Positions 9,426 through 9,835 of a DNA stretch of 9,835 nt are shown piece by piece. This stretch comes from Gammaproteobacteria bacterium. GTDB taxonomy: Bacteria > Pseudomonadota > Gammaproteobacteria > UBA5335 > SLRW01. The stretch lies in the NCBI GenBank assembly GCA_007130745.1, contig SLRW01000044.1, positions 1-9,835 of the forward strand. Direction: 5' to 3'. The translations under genes were made by a program, and so were the position numbers. How positions within the stretch are numbered: the first letter of the stretch is position 1; the number at the start of each line of letters is the position of its first letter. The notes under the pieces are model-generated. The model saw nothing but the letters and a program-made list of their open reading frames with translations, did not search any database and was not told the DNA's origin.

Positions 9426-9835
9426 TCAGTCAGTCGTCTCGGGGAAACAGCCTTTTTCCAGGAAGGCGGCAGTGGCCGCGGCCACCCGGCGTGAAAACAG
9501 CATACTCACGTGCGACACATGCAGGCTCAGGTGCGAGGCGCCCGGCATGAATGTCTCCTCAAGCGCCACCACGCCGTCATGGGGCGGCTCCAGCGGCCCG
9601 GCCACCATCCCCGACAGCCCTACCCCCCAGGTGCCGGCAATAATCCCCAGCCGCTGCGCACCGCCATCCCAGTCCGGCGCCCGGCCATCCAGGCCACGAT
9701 CCCAACTGCGCCCCACCAGCCAGGCCCCGGGGCGCAACCGGCGAACCCGGCGCGCCAGATGACTGCCGCCTACCGGCGATCCCAGCAGCACCGCCCGACC
9801 AAAACGGCGCGGGGTATGATGATAAAGCAGATGCA
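9426..9835 (-). CDS. Alpha/beta hydrolase (lipase/esterase-like), C-terminal part
   Basis: The frame runs off the window edge; the 135 C-terminal codons are visible. The fragment reads as the second half of an alpha/beta-hydrolase: a strand and turn RAVLLGSPVGGSHLARR, then GIIAGTWG, then a loop with HDGVVALEET and finally LHVSHVSMLFSRRVA. The Asp of HDG (codon at 9576-9578) and the His of VSH (codon at 9510-9512) are in the order and spacing of the catalytic acid and histidine. The nucleophile elbow (G-x-S-x-G) would lie beyond the edge, so catalysis cannot be confirmed. A GTG at 9789-9791 is an internal codon, not the start, because the hydrolase-like sequence continues upstream. The substrate is unknown. 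The gene converges on mutS with 11 bp between the stops. I see no link to DNA repair. Confidence 0.75.
   Translation of the reverse strand, partial: HLLYHHTPRRFGRAVLLGSPVGGSHLARRVRRLRPGAWLVGRSWDRGLDGRAPDWDGGAQRLGIIAGTWGVGLSGMVAGPLEPPHDGVVALEETFMPGASHLSLHVSHVSMLFSRRVAAATAAFLEKGCFPETTD

Noticed and set aside
9415..9436. Hairpin CGACT/AGTCG at 9422-9436 as a mutS or hydrolase terminator
   Set aside because: The stem is only 5 bp, with no T tract on either strand, and it overlaps the hydrolase stop codon. It is too weak to call.

Overview
This window is a compact, GC-rich piece of bacterial chromosome, almost certainly from a gammaproteobacterium. The evidence is the gene order mutS / pncC (cinA C-terminal type) - recA - recX - alaS - lysC - csrA - tRNA-Ser(GCU). 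It is a variant of the conserved E. coli-type block pncC-recA-recX-alaS-csrA-serV, here with lysC between alaS and csrA and with mutS directly adjacent and divergent. The proteins have typical gammaproteobacterial lengths and motifs. I would not name a genus.

Layout. Positions 1-88 hold no clear gene. They contain an intrinsic terminator embedded in a perfect 31-bp inverted repeat, plus a fragment resembling the 3' end of the tRNA. Next, all on the minus strand in rising coordinates, come tRNA-Ser(GCU) with its own promoter, csrA, lysC, alaS, recX, recA and pncC. Transcription runs from pncC toward the tRNA. mutS lies on the plus strand, divergent from pncC across a 135-bp control region. An alpha/beta hydrolase gene, cut by the window edge, converges on mutS with only 11 bp between the stop codons. 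No gene-free stretch exceeds about 150 bp.

Function. mutS, recA and recX form a DNA repair and recombination group: mismatch recognition, strand exchange and SOS co-protease activity, and RecA modulation. recA and recX overlap by 8 bp, and recX is 13 bp from alaS, so the three are probably co-transcribed. alaS serves translation, lysC is the first step of aspartate-family amino acid synthesis, csrA is a global post-transcriptional regulator, and pncC recycles NMN. lysC and csrA each have a short leader with a candidate promoter and GGA motifs that CsrA could bind.

Novelty. I see no undescribed system, defence island, mobile element or CRISPR array; this is core genome. The points worth a second look are the tRNA-Ser 3'-end inverted repeat and its possible remnant copy, the lysC leader (short upstream ORF and a GGA-loop hairpin), the lack of a canonical LexA box before recA, and the overlapping divergent -10 elements between pncC and mutS.
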